Below are positions 1 to 5,052 of a DNA stretch of 5,138 nt, piece after piece. The DNA lies in the NCBI GenBank assembly GCA_023439605.1, contig JAEXNS010000037.1, forward strand, positions 1 to 5,138. Reading direction: 5' to 3'. The notes under the pieces were generated by a model. It searched no databases. It was not told the origin of the DNA and was given only the letters and a program-made list of their open reading frames with translations. The position numbers and the translations under genes were made by a program. How positions within the stretch are numbered: position 1 is the stretch's first letter; every line of letters starts with the position of its first letter. The DNA is from Bacillota bacterium (lineage in GTDB: Bacteria; Bacillota; Clostridia; Oscillospirales; Ruminococcaceae).

Positions 1-1
1 A

Positions 2-859
2 GAGATGCCAAAGGGATTTAATCGTGGAAAAATGGGAGCTGCAAACACTGGTGGTGCTTTAAAATATACAGATGACAATATATCAAGTTACAGTTCTATT
101 TTTGATAATGCTGTTTTTGATAAAAAAACCACTGATGATGATAAAAAAAGTGTAATAACTGCAATTAATAAATTATCAAAAGGTGAAGAACTAGAAAAAT
201 ATTTTGATGTTGATCAGATTTTAAGATATTTCGCTGTAAATGCAGTGCTGGTGAATCTTGATAGTTATCATTCTGAAATGGCACAAAATTATTATCTATA
301 TGAAAATAATGGAGTGGTTTCTGTTTTGCCTTGGGATTATAACCTTTCTTTTGGTGGATTTGGATTTGCAAAAGAGAACAATGCTTCATCAATAATTAAT
401 TTTCCAATAGACACACCTGTTTCTCAGGTTTCTATGGAAGAAAGACCGCTAATTTCAAAATTGTTAGAGGTGGAAGAGTATAAAGAAAAATATCATTCAT
501 ACTTAAAAAAATTAGTTGATGAATACATAAATAATGGAAATTACGAAAAAGTTATAGATAGTGTAAATGAAAAAATTTCAGAAAAAGTAAAAACGGATCC
601 TACAGCATTTTGTACTTTTGAAGAGTATACTGAAGCAGTTTCAACTTTAAAGCAAGTTATAAAGCTAAGAGGAGAGAGCATACAAGGACAACTTGAAGGT
701 ATTATTCCAGCTACAAGTGAAGGACAAAAAGAAGATAGTTCAAAGTTAATAGATGCTTCAAGTGTTGATATTTCAAAAATGGGCACACAGGGGTTTGGAG
801 ATGGTGAAAAAAATTTCCAAAGAAATTTTAACAACGATGAGAATACTTATTTTCAATAA
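2..859 (+). CDS. CotH kinase family protein, C-terminal part (5' end outside the window)
   Basis: The frame is open to the window edge (an in-frame GAG precedes the first ATG at 5), so the ATG is internal and the N-terminus is missing. Numbering from that ATG, the protein shows the second half of the CotH fold: a Y-T-D-D-N segment at 21-25, a helical F-D-V-D-Q-I-L-R-Y-F stretch near 67-76, N-L-D-S-Y-H-S at 84-90, N-Y-Y-L-Y at 95-99 and the family hallmark L-P-W-D-Y-N-L-S-F-G-G-F at 108-119; Asp111 is the likely metal-binding Asp. CotH proteins are atypical protein kinases, first known from phosphorylation of Bacillus spore coat proteins; many clostridial homologues are predicted to be exported and have no proven substrate. 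The C-terminus is polar and ends at TAA without the Gly-rich tail or membrane anchor seen in some relatives. A signal peptide cannot be judged. The family call is firm; its role in this organism is unknown. No terminator is visible after it. Confidence 0.88.
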   Translation, partial: EMPKGFNRGKMGAANTGGALKYTDDNISSYSSIFDNAVFDKKTTDDDKKSVITAINKLSKGEELEKYFDVDQILRYFAVNAVLVNLDSYHSEMAQNYYLYENNGVVSVLPWDYNLSFGGFGFAKENNASSIINFPIDTPVSQVSMEERPLISKLLEVEEYKEKYHSYLKKLVDEYINNGNYEKVIDSVNEKISEKVKTDPTAFCTFEEYTEAVSTLKQVIKLRGESIQGQLEGIIPATSEGQKEDSSKLIDASSVDISKMGTQGFGDGEKNFQRNFNNDENTYFQ

Positions 860-865
860 GATGTA

Positions 866-894
866 TTGAATCTTGTATAATAATATGATATAAT
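866..894 (+). promoter_or_regulatory. Sigma-A type promoter of the AraC/GyrI regulator gene
   Basis: A -35 box TTGAAT (866-871) is followed by a 17-bp spacer and a perfect -10 box TATAAT (889-894) preceded by TG (886-887), giving an extended -10 element. Transcription would begin near 901, leaving a leader of about 20 nt with the ribosome binding site AGAGGTGA (912-919). The match is near consensus, so the regulator is probably transcribed independently of the cotH-like gene. A second TATAAT at 876-881 has no properly spaced -35 box. Confidence 0.8.
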
Positions 895-922
895 TTTCTC
901 ATAAATATACAAGAGGTGAAAT

Positions 923-1906
923 ATGTTCAAAGAAAATTCAAGTGAATTTCTTCGTCAAGAGTATAGAGGGAGAATAAACAAGGTTCAAGACTATATTGAC
1001 AAAAATATAGCTGAAGAATTAACTATACCAAAACTTTCAGAAGTGGCTAATTTTTCTCAATTTCATTTTCAAAGAATTTTTAATTTTATGACAGGAGAAA
1101 CTCTGTATAAATATATTTTAAGAATCAGATTAGAAAAAGCAGCTTATCTTTTGGTTGCAAATCAAAGAAAAACAATTACAGAAATTGCTTTTGAGTGCGG
1201 ATTTAAGAGTTCCTCTGTGTTTGCAAGAGCATTTAAACAATTTTATGGAGTAACTGCAAAACAATGGGCGGAAAATAAAAATCTGCAAAAAAGCATTCTT
1301 TGCAAAATAGAAAGCAGTAATTGCAAAGATAATTTGACAGGATTATTGTACAATGATAAAGCAATTGAAAATAAATTTGCAAAATTTTTTATACGGAGGG
1401 AAAAATTTATGTCTGAAAAAAATTTCACAGTTGAAGTGAAAAATGTCGAGGAAATTCCAATTATCTATGTTCGACATACTGGACCTTATAAAGGTGACTC
1501 TGAACTTTTTAAAAATTTATATGAAAAACTTTTTAAATGGGCAGGACCAAGGGAACTTATTAATTTTCCAAAAACTAAAATGTTTACAATTTACCATGAT
1601 AATCCTGAACTTACTGACGAAGAAAAACTTAGAATTAGTGTTTGCATGAGTGTACCAAAAGATACAGAAGTTGATGGGGATATTGGAAAATCGATTATTT
1701 CTGAAGGGAAATATGCAGTAGGTTACTTTGAAATTAAGGAAACAGAATATGCAGAAGCCTGGGAATTCATGTATGGTAAATGGCTTCCAGAGAGTGGCTA
1801 TCAACCAGACGACGGTTGCCCTTTTGAGTGTTATCTAAATGATCCTTCACAAGATCCTGAAAACATAAATATTGTTGAAATATATATCCCAATTAAACCT
1901 TTATAA
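923..1906 (+). CDS. AraC-family transcriptional regulator with C-terminal GyrI-like effector-binding domain
   Basis: This 327-residue protein has two domains. Residues 15-118 form an AraC-type DNA-binding unit with two helix-turn-helix motifs: the first around L-S-E-V-A-N-F-S-Q-F-H-F-Q-R-I-F (38-53), the second around I-T-E-I-A-F-E-C-G-F-K-S-S-S-V-F-A-R-A-F-K (85-105). A polar linker (119-162) leads to a GyrI-like/Rob-type domain (166-327) with V-R-H-T-G-P-Y (183-189) and an I-V-E-I-Y-I-P-I strand near the C-terminus (317-324). In such fusions the C-terminal domain binds small, often cationic or amphipathic molecules and the N-terminal domain acts on promoters; targets are often drug-efflux or stress genes, but none is adjacent here. 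The ATG at 923 has the ribosome binding site AGAGGTGA (912-919) and its own promoter. The gene is complete and ends at a strong terminator. An internal in-frame start at codon 163 could yield the effector domain alone. Confidence 0.92.
   Translation: MFKENSSEFLRQEYRGRINKVQDYIDKNIAEELTIPKLSEVANFSQFHFQRIFNFMTGETLYKYILRIRLEKAAYLLVANQRKTITEIAFECGFKSSSVFARAFKQFYGVTAKQWAENKNLQKSILCKIESSNCKDNLTGLLYNDKAIENKFAKFFIRREKFMSEKNFTVEVKNVEEIPIIYVRHTGPYKGDSELFKNLYEKLFKWAGPRELINFPKTKMFTIYHDNPELTDEEKLRISVCMSVPKDTEVDGDIGKSIISEGKYAVGYFEIKETEYAEAWEFMYGKWLPESGYQPDDGCPFECYLNDPSQDPENINIVEIYIPIKPL
1395..1411 (+). promoter_or_regulatory. Internal ribosome binding site and ATG between the AraC and GyrI-like domains
   Basis: GGAGGG (1395-1400) lies 8 nt upstream of an in-frame ATG (1409-1411), which is codon 163 of the regulator gene. 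The Shine-Dalgarno match is at least as good as that of the annotated start. Initiation here would make a 165-residue protein that is exactly the GyrI-like domain, a size typical of free-standing members of this family. The purine run encodes Arg-Arg-Glu in the long form, so it could also be a coincidence of linker coding. Confidence 0.45.
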
Positions 1907-1914
1907 ATAAAACC

Positions 1915-1950
1915 AAAATCCAAACTAATTTAATTTAGTTTGGATTTTTT
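1915..1950 (+). terminator. Rho-independent terminator of the AraC/GyrI regulator gene
   Basis: A perfect 14-bp stem (1915-1928 with 1935-1948) closes a 6-nt loop (1929-1934). The right arm runs into T6 (1945-1950). The stem begins 8 bases after the stop codon. It contains few G-C pairs but is long and uninterrupted, with a U-tract in the + direction. It ends about 5 bp from the point where the opposing small-RNA candidate would end. Confidence 0.85.
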
Positions 1951-1954
1951 AGTT

Positions 1955-1996
1955 AAAAGAAAAAACAGCTCTTATAAATACATAAAAGAGCTGTTT
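1955..1996 (-). terminator. Intrinsic terminator on the - strand (3' end of the small-RNA candidate)
   Basis: An 11-bp perfect stem (1963-1973 with 1986-1996) containing the GAGCTG core encloses a 12-nt AT-rich loop. Read on the - strand it is followed by T6 (1965-1960, partly within the stem), one C, then T4 (1958-1955). On the + strand the stem is followed by AAAT rather than a T-run, so it works as a terminator only leftward. No protein gene reads leftward into it, which implies a non-coding transcript. Confidence 0.72.
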
Positions 1997-2042
1997 AAAT
2001 AGGGAAAGAGTAATAAATAAAGAGAAACAATTAAAAGAAAGG

Positions 2043-2067
2043 TTTACAAAACAAATGGTTTTGTAAA
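2043..2067 (-). repeat. 10-bp inverted repeat, 5' hairpin of the small-RNA candidate
   Basis: TTTACAAAAC (2043-2052) and GTTTTGTAAA (2058-2067) are perfect inverted copies around a 5-nt loop. It is not followed by a clear + strand T-run. On the - strand it is followed by CCTTTCTTTT, so it could act as a weak upstream terminator, but it fits better as a 5' stabilising hairpin. Confidence 0.6.
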
Positions 2068-2089
2068 AGATTAATGATGCTATGTATAT

Positions 2090-2118
2090 ATTATAGCAGA
2101 TAAAATTTAAAATTTCAA
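2090..2118 (-). promoter_or_regulatory. Leftward sigma-A promoter driving the small-RNA candidate
   Basis: On the - strand, TTGAAA (complement of 2113-2118) is separated by exactly 17 bp from TATAAT (complement of 2090-2095), and the -10 box is preceded by TGC (complement of 2096-2098), an extended -10. The predicted start is near 2083. Upstream, at about -48 to -66, is an A/T tract (2131-2149) that could serve as an UP element. Such a match in AT-rich DNA could occur by chance, but the well-placed hairpins downstream argue against that. Confidence 0.7.
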
Positions 2119-2300
2119 GTGGTTTTCAATAAAAAAAAAAGTTTTTTTTAAAAATTATTAGTGTTAACTTACAAAAACAATAAGCACTATTTTACCACAT
2201 AAAATTAAACCATATATATAGAATATAATCAAAAATGAGGAAATAGTTTGTTAAAAACTATTTTGTAAAAATTTGTGTTTAGCTAATTGTTCAAAAGCTA
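2119..2300. other. Non-coding spacer between divergent promoters
   Basis: I see no gene here in either direction. The spacer holds an A10-G-T8 tract (2131-2149), a weak bulged inverted repeat TAGTG-TT / AA-G-CACTA (2159-2165 with 2182-2189), a 9-bp inverted repeat AAATAGTTT / AAACTATTT (2241-2249 with 2255-2263) and a short TAGCT / AGCTA inverted repeat (2280-2284 with 2296-2300) that abuts the -35 box of the rightward promoter. All are AT-rich; any of them could be a regulator site, but none has a recognised motif. Confidence 0.5.
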
Positions 2301-2329
2301 TTGACATACATATTATAATGTGTTATATT
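2301..2329 (+). promoter_or_regulatory. Sigma-A promoter of the ACT-hom-thrB operon
   Basis: A perfect -35 box TTGACA (2301-2306) is separated by 17 bp from TATATT (2324-2329), which is preceded by TG at 2321-2322 (extended -10). Transcription would start near 2336, giving a leader of roughly 80 nt before the ATG at 2415. The TATAAT at 2314-2319 is too close to this -35 box. Neither a T-box nor any riboswitch that I recognise is present in the leader. Confidence 0.82.
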
Positions 2330-2334
2330 TAAAC

Positions 2335-2358
2335 TTAATATTAAATACAATTGTATTT
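2335..2358. repeat. Two adjacent palindromes at the operon start site, possible operator
   Basis: TTAATATTAA (2335-2344) and the perfect 16-bp palindrome AAATACAATTGTATTT (2343-2358) overlap by two bases and begin at the predicted transcription start. A perfect 16-bp palindrome at +7 to +23 is a typical position and size for the binding site of a dimeric repressor. In RNA it could form only a weak hairpin. The cognate regulator is unknown. Confidence 0.5.
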
Positions 2359-2369
2359 GTATCGAGGAC

Positions 2370-2388
2370 TATTTTTGTTGCAAAAATA
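2370..2388 (+). other. Leader stem-loop upstream of the ACT protein gene
   Basis: TATTTTTG (2370-2377) and CAAAAATA (2381-2388) form an 8-bp stem with a 3-nt TTG loop. No T-run follows, so it is not a terminator. A Shine-Dalgarno-like GAGG (2364-2367) lies 7 nt before a TTG (2375) that opens a four-codon frame ending at TAA (2387-2389); I regard that as possible but unproven. Confidence 0.35.
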
Positions 2389-2414
2389 AAAGTTATAAAT
2401 AAAGGATGAAAATC

Positions 2415-2858
2415 ATGAATGATAATTCAAATTTAATTGTTGTTAGTGCTAATGTTCTTCCTGAAATATTCTCTAAAATTTTAGAAGTAAAAAGTCTTAT
2501 TGCAAAAAAAGAGGAAAAAAGTTATGCATCAGCATGCAAAAAAATAGGTATATCTCGAAGTGCTTATTATAAGTATAAAGACTATGTTTTTGCATATGAT
2601 GAAAAGATTACACAAAAAATTATAACTTTTTATTTTGTACTAAAGGATAAACCGGGAATATTATTTAATGTATTAAAGCTTATTTATGCATTAGATGCAA
2701 ATGTATTGACTATAAACCAAAATATTCCTATTGATGGAGTTGCTTCAGTTACTATTTCATTAAAGTTAAATGGTGATATAGATGAAGCAATAAAAATAAA
2801 AGCAGGAATATCTGAGCTAGATGGTGTGGTAGAGGTTAAGTTGTTAACGGGTGAATAA
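2415..2858 (+). CDS. ACT domain-containing protein, PheB-like (UPF0735 family)
   Basis: I chose the ATG at 2415 over the in-frame ATG at 2406 because the ribosome binding site AAAGGA (2401-2406) overlaps the earlier ATG and sits 8 nt before the later one. The resulting 147 residues equal the usual length of Bacillus PheB. The N-terminal part has V-L-P-E (14-17), L-E-V-K (23-26) and a helix-turn-helix-like S-R-S-A-Y-Y-K-Y-K-D (48-57), a family hallmark. The C-terminal part (about 69-144) is an ACT domain with K-D-K-P-G-I-L (77-83) and N-Q-N-I-P-I-D-G-V-A-S-V-T (101-113). ACT domains bind amino acids, and the N-terminal motif suggests possible DNA binding. Being first in an operon with hom and thrB, it may sense threonine or a related amino acid and regulate the pathway; this is inferred, not shown. 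The PheB name comes from linkage to pheA in Bacillus and does not imply chorismate mutase activity. Confidence 0.88.
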   Translation: MNDNSNLIVVSANVLPEIFSKILEVKSLIAKKEEKSYASACKKIGISRSAYYKYKDYVFAYDEKITQKIITFYFVLKDKPGILFNVLKLIYALDANVLTINQNIPIDGVASVTISLKLNGDIDEAIKIKAGISELDGVVEVKLLTGE

Positions 2859-2893
2859 GTTTTGTTTTATAATTCAAATATTTTATAAATATT

Positions 2894-2916
2894 AAGGAGA
2901 GAAAATGTTATGGTAA
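2894..2916 (+). promoter_or_regulatory. hom ribosome binding site with overlapping out-of-frame mini-ORF
   Basis: AAGGAGAG (2894-2901) serves two ATGs. One at 2905 opens a three-codon frame, Met-Leu-Trp, that stops at TAA 2914-2916; the other at 2910 is the hom start in a different frame. The Shine-Dalgarno core GGAG is 5 nt from the first ATG and 10 nt from the second, so both are usable. Ribosomes ending the mini-ORF would terminate within a few bases of the hom ATG. Confidence 0.45.
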
Positions 2917-4127
2917 AAATTGCAGTATTAGGTTATGGTGTAGTTGGTGCAGGAGTAGTAGAATTATTTTATAAAAATAAATCAAGTATTGAAAAAAAAT
3001 CCGGAAAAGAAATGGATATAAAGTATATATTAGATATAAGAGATTTTTCAGATAGTCCATATAAAGAAAAGTTTACAAAGTCAATTGATGATATATTAAA
3101 CGATGATGAAGTTGTTGCTGTTGCAGAATGTATGGGTGGGATTACTCATGCATACAGTTTTGTTAAAAGTTGTTTATTAAAAGGGAAAAGCGTATCTACT
3201 TCAAACAAGGAGTTGGTAGCTGAAAAAGGTGCAGAACTTTTGAAAATTGCAAAAGAACAAAAATGTAATTTCTTTTTTGAAGCAAGTGTTGGCGGAGGAA
3301 TTCCTATCATTAGACCTCTACACAAGTGTTTAGCAGCAAATGAAATTGTAGAAATTGCTGGAATTCTAAATGGTACTACTAATTTTATACTTACAAAAAT
3401 GATAAATGAAAGCATGAGATTTAGTGATGCTTTGTCAATGGCACAAAGCTTAGGTTATGCAGAAAAAGACCCGACAGCAGATGTTGAAGGACATGATGCA
3501 TGCAGAAAAATCTGTATACTTTCTTCACTGGCTTTTGGCAAACATGTTTATCCACAAAAAGTCTATACAAAAGGAATTACACAAATTGATTTAGAAGATG
3601 TAAAATTTGCAGAAGTATTTGGTGGTTCAATAAAATTAATTGCGAGTGTAAAAAAATTGGATAACGGAAAAGTATTGCCTATGGTTACACCTATGGTTGT
3701 TCCTTATGAAAATCTAATTTCAAGAGTAGATGACGTATTTAATGCAATTATGGTTGTTGGTGATGCAATAGATAAAACTATGTTTTATGGAAGAGGTGCA
3801 GGGAAACTTCCAACAGCAAGTGCAGTTGTTGCTGATATAATTGACTCAGTGAAACACAACGTAACCATAGAGTCTCAAAGTTGGGAAGATACAGAAAATG
3901 ATGATTTAATTGAAGATTATAGTCAAAAAGTATGTCGATTTGTATATAGAGTAAATAAAATCAATGAAAACATAAAAAAATATAGAGTTTTGGAAGTTGA
4001 AGGTATTTCAAACTATTCTTTTGTTACTGAAAAAATGACATTTAAAGAAGCAGAAAAATATACTGAAAAGCTTAAATCTGAGCAAATAGAAGTTTTATCC
4101 TCAATACCTGTATTGGATTTAGATTAA
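2910..4127 (+). CDS. hom: Homoserine dehydrogenase
   Basis: This cytoplasmic enzyme reduces L-aspartate 4-semialdehyde to L-homoserine with NAD(P)H, the branch-point step towards threonine and methionine. The 405-residue protein starts with a Rossmann nucleotide-binding motif, V-L-G-Y-G-V-V-G-A-G-V (6-16). Further hallmarks are S-N-K-E-L-V-A (98-104), E-A-S-V-G-G-G-I-P-I (124-133), G-I-L-N-G-T-T-N-F-I (151-160) and the family signature from A178 to K200 (G-Y-A-E-K-D-P-T-A-D then V-E-G-H-D-A-C-R-K). By alignment with the yeast enzyme, Glu185, Asp196 and Lys200 correspond to substrate-binding or catalytic residues. Residues 340-405 take the place of the usual C-terminal ACT domain but lack its P-G-V-L turn, so feedback control may differ. 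The ATG at 2910 is supported by AAGGAGAG and by the motif position. It lies 51 bp after the ACT gene and 34 bp before thrB, in one operon. Confidence 0.97.
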   Translation: MVKIAVLGYGVVGAGVVELFYKNKSSIEKKSGKEMDIKYILDIRDFSDSPYKEKFTKSIDDILNDDEVVAVAECMGGITHAYSFVKSCLLKGKSVSTSNKELVAEKGAELLKIAKEQKCNFFFEASVGGGIPIIRPLHKCLAANEIVEIAGILNGTTNFILTKMINESMRFSDALSMAQSLGYAEKDPTADVEGHDACRKICILSSLAFGKHVYPQKVYTKGITQIDLEDVKFAEVFGGSIKLIASVKKLDNGKVLPMVTPMVVPYENLISRVDDVFNAIMVVGDAIDKTMFYGRGAGKLPTASAVVADIIDSVKHNVTIESQSWEDTENDDLIEDYSQKVCRFVYRVNKINENIKKYRVLEVEGISNYSFVTEKMTFKEAEKYTEKLKSEQIEVLSSIPVLDLD

Positions 4128-4147
4128 TATATAATATTTTGATTAAT

Positions 4148-4165
4148 ATAGGGGGTAAAATGTGA
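4148..4165 (+). promoter_or_regulatory. thrB ribosome binding site with overlapping ATG-TGA start-stop
   Basis: GGGGG (4151-4155) precedes the GTG start of thrB (4162-4164) by 6 nt. An out-of-frame ATG at 4160-4162 overlaps the GTG and is followed at once by TGA (4163-4165), making a minimal start-stop element. The ATG is the usual initiation codon, so it may compete with the GTG for ribosomes bound at this site. Confidence 0.45.
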
Positions 4166-5052
4166 TTAAATTAAGAATACCTGCTACTAGTGCAAATTTA
4201 GGTGCTGGATTTGATTCTTTGGGGTTGGCATTAAATTATTATAATTATGTTGAAATGGAAGAGTACGATGGCATAGAAATTTCTTCTTCAGATAATAGTA
4301 AAGTACCAAAAGATGAAAAAAATTTAATATATAAAACAGCAAAATCACTTTATGAAATATGCGGAAAAAAGTTTCATGGTTTAAAGCTTATTCAAGAAAA
4401 TAATATACCTATGACACGAGGGCTAGGAAGTAGTTCGGCTTGTATAATTGGAGGATTGGTAGGTGCAAATGAGCTTATGGGGAAGCCGCTTTCTTTGGAT
4501 GAGCTAGTTAACTTATCTGCACTAATAGAGGGACATCCTGACAATACTTCACCTGCTTTACTTGGTGGAATAGTAACATCTGTTTTTGATGGTAAAGAAG
4601 TACATTGGGTTAGACAGGAAGTTACAACCACTTTGAAGTTTATTGTTCTAATTCCCGATTTTGAGCTTTGTACTGAAAAGGCACGAGGTGCATTGCCAAG
4701 AGATGTTTCACATAAAGATGCAGTATTTAATTTATCAAGAGCAGCATTATTTTCAGCGTCTTTGCTTACTGGTAAATATGAAAATCTAAAAATAGCAGTA
4801 GATGATAAACTTCATCAACCATATAGAATGGGACTTATCAATAAATCAAAAGATGTCTTTGAAATGGCATATTCATTAGGTGCATATGCAGTATATATAA
4901 GTGGAGCAGGTCCTTCAATAATGTGTGTTGTAGATGAAAACAATCAGTATTTTTATGGGAAAATAAAATTTGCTTTGGAAGCATTGGAATTAAAAAATTG
5001 GTCAGTTAAAACTTTAGAAATAGATAATATAGGTGCATTTTCTATGTGTTAA
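4162..5052 (+). CDS. thrB: Homoserine kinase (GHMP kinase family)
   Basis: ThrB phosphorylates L-homoserine with ATP to O-phospho-L-homoserine, the substrate of threonine synthase. All three GHMP-kinase motifs are present: the N-terminal I-P-A-T-S-A-N-L-G-A-G-F-D-S-L-G (6-21), the ATP-binding P-M-T-R-G-L-G-S-S-S-A (83-93) and the C-terminal I-S-G-A-G-P-S (246-252). Residues specific to homoserine kinase include E-G-H-P-D-N (123-128) and D-K-L-H-Q-P-Y-R (215-222). At 296 residues it has the normal length of about 300. The GTG start is chosen because the conserved N-terminal strand begins within three residues of it and GGGGG lies just upstream; no in-frame ATG fits. It follows hom by 34 bp and is the last gene of the visible operon. 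thrC is not seen, and no terminator is visible before the window ends. Confidence 0.97.
   Translation: MIKLRIPATSANLGAGFDSLGLALNYYNYVEMEEYDGIEISSSDNSKVPKDEKNLIYKTAKSLYEICGKKFHGLKLIQENNIPMTRGLGSSSACIIGGLVGANELMGKPLSLDELVNLSALIEGHPDNTSPALLGGIVTSVFDGKEVHWVRQEVTTTLKFIVLIPDFELCTEKARGALPRDVSHKDAVFNLSRAALFSASLLTGKYENLKIAVDDKLHQPYRMGLINKSKDVFEMAYSLGAYAVYISGAGPSIMCVVDENNQYFYGKIKFALEALELKNWSVKTLEIDNIGAFSMC

Larger units (their letters stand above)
1955..2083 (-). ncRNA. Candidate small non-coding RNA, about 130 nt
   Basis: The - strand shows every part expected of an independent small RNA. A consensus promoter (2090-2118) predicts a 5' end near 2083. About 16 nt later comes a perfect 10-bp hairpin (2067-2058 with 2052-2043, loop of 5). 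A 46-nt linker (2042-1997) follows that is strongly pyrimidine-rich with a single G, then an 11-bp stem (1996-1986 with 1973-1963) and a U-rich tail of T6-C-T4 (1965-1955). The transcript has no usable open frame: its only ATG lies in the terminator loop, near the 3' end. The hairpin-linker-terminator order, with an unstructured C/U-rich stretch, resembles trans-acting regulatory RNAs that pair with Shine-Dalgarno regions. I do not recognise a known family. Transcription and the exact ends are inferred. Confidence 0.62.

Noticed and set aside
165..392. Open frame on the - strand inside the cotH-like gene
   Set aside because: It lies opposite a clear CotH domain, and its translation shows no recognisable motif or ribosome binding site; it is a shadow of the real gene. 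The same applies to the - strand frames at 541-834, 1243-1428, 1517-1804, 3146-3415 and 4392-4631.
1443..1649. + strand 68-codon frame inside the AraC/GyrI gene
   Set aside because: It is out of frame with a well-conserved GyrI-like domain and has no clear ribosome binding site; it is distinct from the in-frame internal start at 1409.
1911..2300. CRISPR array or tandem repeat in the repeat-rich intergenic region
   Set aside because: The repeats are separate inverted repeats of different sequence; there is no direct repeat with regular spacers.
2336..2414. T-box or threonine-attenuator leader for the hom operon
   Set aside because: The leader is too short, has no T-box consensus, no run of threonine codons and no terminator with a T-tract.
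2868..2873. TATAAT between the ACT gene and hom as an internal promoter
   Set aside because: The nearest -35-like sequence (TTGTTA at 2841) gives a 21-bp spacer; the spacing of the genes fits a single operon.
2877..2893. AATATTT / AAATATT hairpin just before the hom ribosome binding site
   Set aside because: It consists only of A-T pairs, is 7 bp long, and is expected by chance at this base composition; it is too weak to support a regulatory call.
4130..4135. TATAAT between hom and thrB as an internal promoter
   Set aside because: No acceptable -35 box lies 16-18 bp upstream, and such hexamers are common in AT-rich spacers.
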